A stretch of 6,405 bases of DNA, from NCBI GenBank assembly GCA_021798235.1, contig JAJZMO010000363.1, positions 1,924-8,328 on the forward strand, read 5' to 3'. This document shows positions 6,037 through 6,405 of this stretch, one piece after another. This DNA is from Acidobacteriota bacterium. GTDB lineage: Bacteria > Acidobacteriota > Terriglobia > Terriglobales > Acidobacteriaceae. Positions within the stretch are counted from its first letter, which is position 1; each line of letters opens with the position of its first letter. A program made the translations under genes and the position numbers. Below the pieces are notes generated by a model. It was given only the letters and a program-made list of their open reading frames with translations. It made no database searches and was not told where the DNA came from.

Positions 6037-6247
6037 GTCACAAGAGCTTAGCGGCCATTGGCCCGCTCGCCCTGCTCGGAAACGCCTTCTATCCGGTTCT
6101 TGTTCATCGGCCCGCAGATTCGATCCACGCTTCCTCCCCACACTCGGTCGCCCTCATGCAGTTGCGCTTCGCTTCGCTCGTTGTGACCAACTCACGACGG
6201 GACTTGCACCCGTAAGAGTGCGCCCATGCTGGGCGCACCAAAGTGAA

Positions 6248-6271
6248 AGCCACCGCCTGAAGGCGGTGGCT
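6248..6271 (-). terminator. Perfect hairpin in the 5' exon, intron target motif
   Basis: AGCCACCGCC pairs with GGCGGTGGCT around a TTCA loop: ten uninterrupted pairs. It is followed on the minus strand by TTTCACTTTG and then directly by the intron. Group IIC introns insert just after terminator-like or other hairpins, and this is such a site. The T-run is interrupted, so termination may be moderate. The hairpin could also belong to a palindromic mobile repeat; REP and IS200/IS605 ends look similar. Confidence 0.7.
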
Positions 6272-6324
6272 GGGGTAACGGACTGTACGTCCTGTTCCGG
6301 CCAGAGGCCGGCAAAATGTACCCC
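6272..6324 (-). ncRNA. Structured RNA candidate: compact three-way junction
   Basis: On the minus strand GGGGTA (6324-6319) pairs with TACCCC (6277-6272). The enclosed part holds two hairpins: CCGGCC-TCT-GGCCGG (6311-6297) and GGAC-GTACA-GTCC (6292-6280). All pairs are Watson-Crick. It abuts the terminator-like hairpin at 6248-6271. The same pairing is available on the plus strand. No known RNA family is recognised, and covariation was not tested. Confidence 0.3.
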
Positions 6325-6336
6325 GCACCAAGCGGG
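6322..6336. repeat. Small GC hairpin competing with the junction closing stem
   Basis: CCCGC (6322-6326) and GCGGG (6332-6336) pair around a 5-nt loop. Its 6322-6324 bases are also needed for the GGGGTA/TACCCC stem, so the two structures exclude one another. Confidence 0.35.
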
Positions 6337-6344
6337 CTTCAAGA

Positions 6345-6368
6345 AGTAGATGGACTTAACCATCTACT
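6345..6368. repeat. Nine-bp inverted repeat near the right edge
   Basis: AGTAGATGG (6345-6353) and CCATCTACT (6360-6368) are perfect reverse complements around ACTTAA. On the minus strand the loop holds the TAA of the small possible frame end at 6356-6358 and the stem is followed by TCTTG. It could be a weak terminator of a gene lying to the right, or part of the hairpin cluster. Confidence 0.5.
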
Positions 6369-6403
6369 CGAAAGTCTTCATCCTGATTCTCGTTCTGATT
6401 CGC
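6356..6403 (-). CDS. Possible C-terminus of a gene entering from the right
   Basis: Fifteen codons ending at TAA 6356-6358 read ANQNENQDEDFRVDG. The N/Q/E/D-rich tail resembles acidic low-complexity tails of some small bacterial proteins, but the segment is too short to identify. The other minus frames also end here (TAG at 6364-6366, TGA at 6378-6380), so the coding frame is uncertain and it may be non-coding. Confidence 0.2.
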   Translation of the reverse strand, partial: ANQNENQDEDFRVDG

Positions 6404-6405
6404 GA

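Larger units (their letters stand above)
4410..6238 (-). mobile_element. Group II intron, IIC-like, apparently complete
   Basis: This 1829-nt leftward element begins GTGCG at 6238 and ends CTAT at 4410. About 380 nt of ribozyme (domains I-III and the start of IV) precede the maturase frame, and 80 nt follow it, containing domains V and VI. An RNA part of about 460 nt is small, as in class IIC. Other IIC-like traits are the CGC triad in domain V, the maturase without an endonuclease domain, and insertion just past a perfect hairpin in the 5' exon. Both boundaries are deduced from motifs, and the 3' end could shift by a base or two. Nothing looks broken, so it may still splice and move. It lies in the same orientation as the glycosidase and ends 58 bp before its likely start. 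Confidence 0.9.
5858..6238 (-). ncRNA. Group II intron 5' ribozyme part (domains I to IV start)
   Basis: This is the 381-nt non-coding 5' portion. It opens with a perfect 8-bp stem, GUGCGCCC (6238-6231) with GGGCGCAC (6225-6218) around an AGCAU loop, followed by ACGGG-UGCAAGU-CCCGU. Such an opening (GUGYGCCC.GCAUGGG..) is typical of these introns. I could not delimit domains II and III by eye. There is no gene here in either direction. Confidence 0.75.

Noticed and set aside
6104..6363. Two minus-strand open frames of 75 and 69 codons across the intron 5' end
   Set aside because: They run through the hairpin cluster and into the ribozyme domain I, which explain the sequence better.
6316..6405. 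Plus-strand ATG at 6316 opening a frame to the right edge (starts MYPAPSGLQEVDG), with AGAGG 8 nt upstream
   Set aside because: Thirty codons at the window edge, overlapping two inverted repeats, with no recognisable family; cannot be supported without more sequence.
1..6405. CRISPR array, tRNA or rRNA genes
   Set aside because: No regularly spaced direct repeats, no tRNA cloverleaf with TTCRANY and no conserved rRNA segments were seen on either strand.

Overview
The window looks like a piece of a GC-rich bacterial chromosome, most likely from an Acidobacteriota (Terriglobia-like) organism. This rests on three things: the codon and GC character, a large secreted glycosidase of a type common in that phylum, and an intergenic repeat of the 'TCATTCTGA ... 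GAAGAATCC' kind that I associate with those genomes. The taxonomic call is inference and was not tested by search.

Left part (1-1720). The first 70 bases hold the start of a leftward gene that runs off the window and resembles the N-terminus of an IS1595-type transposase. An exact TATAAT lies just outside it and points rightwards. Next comes a tight two-gene rightward operon: an ABC ATPase (256-945) and a FetB/YbbM-type permease (938-1720), overlapping by 8 bp. Together they should form an inner-membrane transporter related to E. coli FetAB, which is linked to iron homeostasis.

Middle (1721-4351). A 405-bp gap without genes holds a 128-bp inverted-repeat element, a possible bidirectional terminator. 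Beyond it a leftward gene encodes a secreted GH20-type beta-N-acetylhexosaminidase. Its longest open frame is artificially extended upstream into a mobile intron. The real start is probably the GTG at 4351, which puts a signal peptide at the N-terminus.

Right part (4410-6405). An apparently complete group II intron (4410-6238, leftward) encodes an intact reverse transcriptase/maturase without an endonuclease domain. Its 5' end (GTGCG), its domain V with a CGC triad and G-U wobble, and its domain VI are all visible. It sits 10 nt past a perfect 10-bp hairpin, the target type used by group IIC introns. The 5' exon beyond it (6239-6405) contains no convincing gene but is dense in hairpins, including a compact three-way-junction candidate that competes with a neighbouring hairpin. 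That is the least explained piece of the window.

I found no clear new multi-gene system. The parts most worth a second look are the structured 5' exon, the intron's position directly against the glycosidase 5' end, and the IS edge with an outward -10 box next to the fetAB-like operon.
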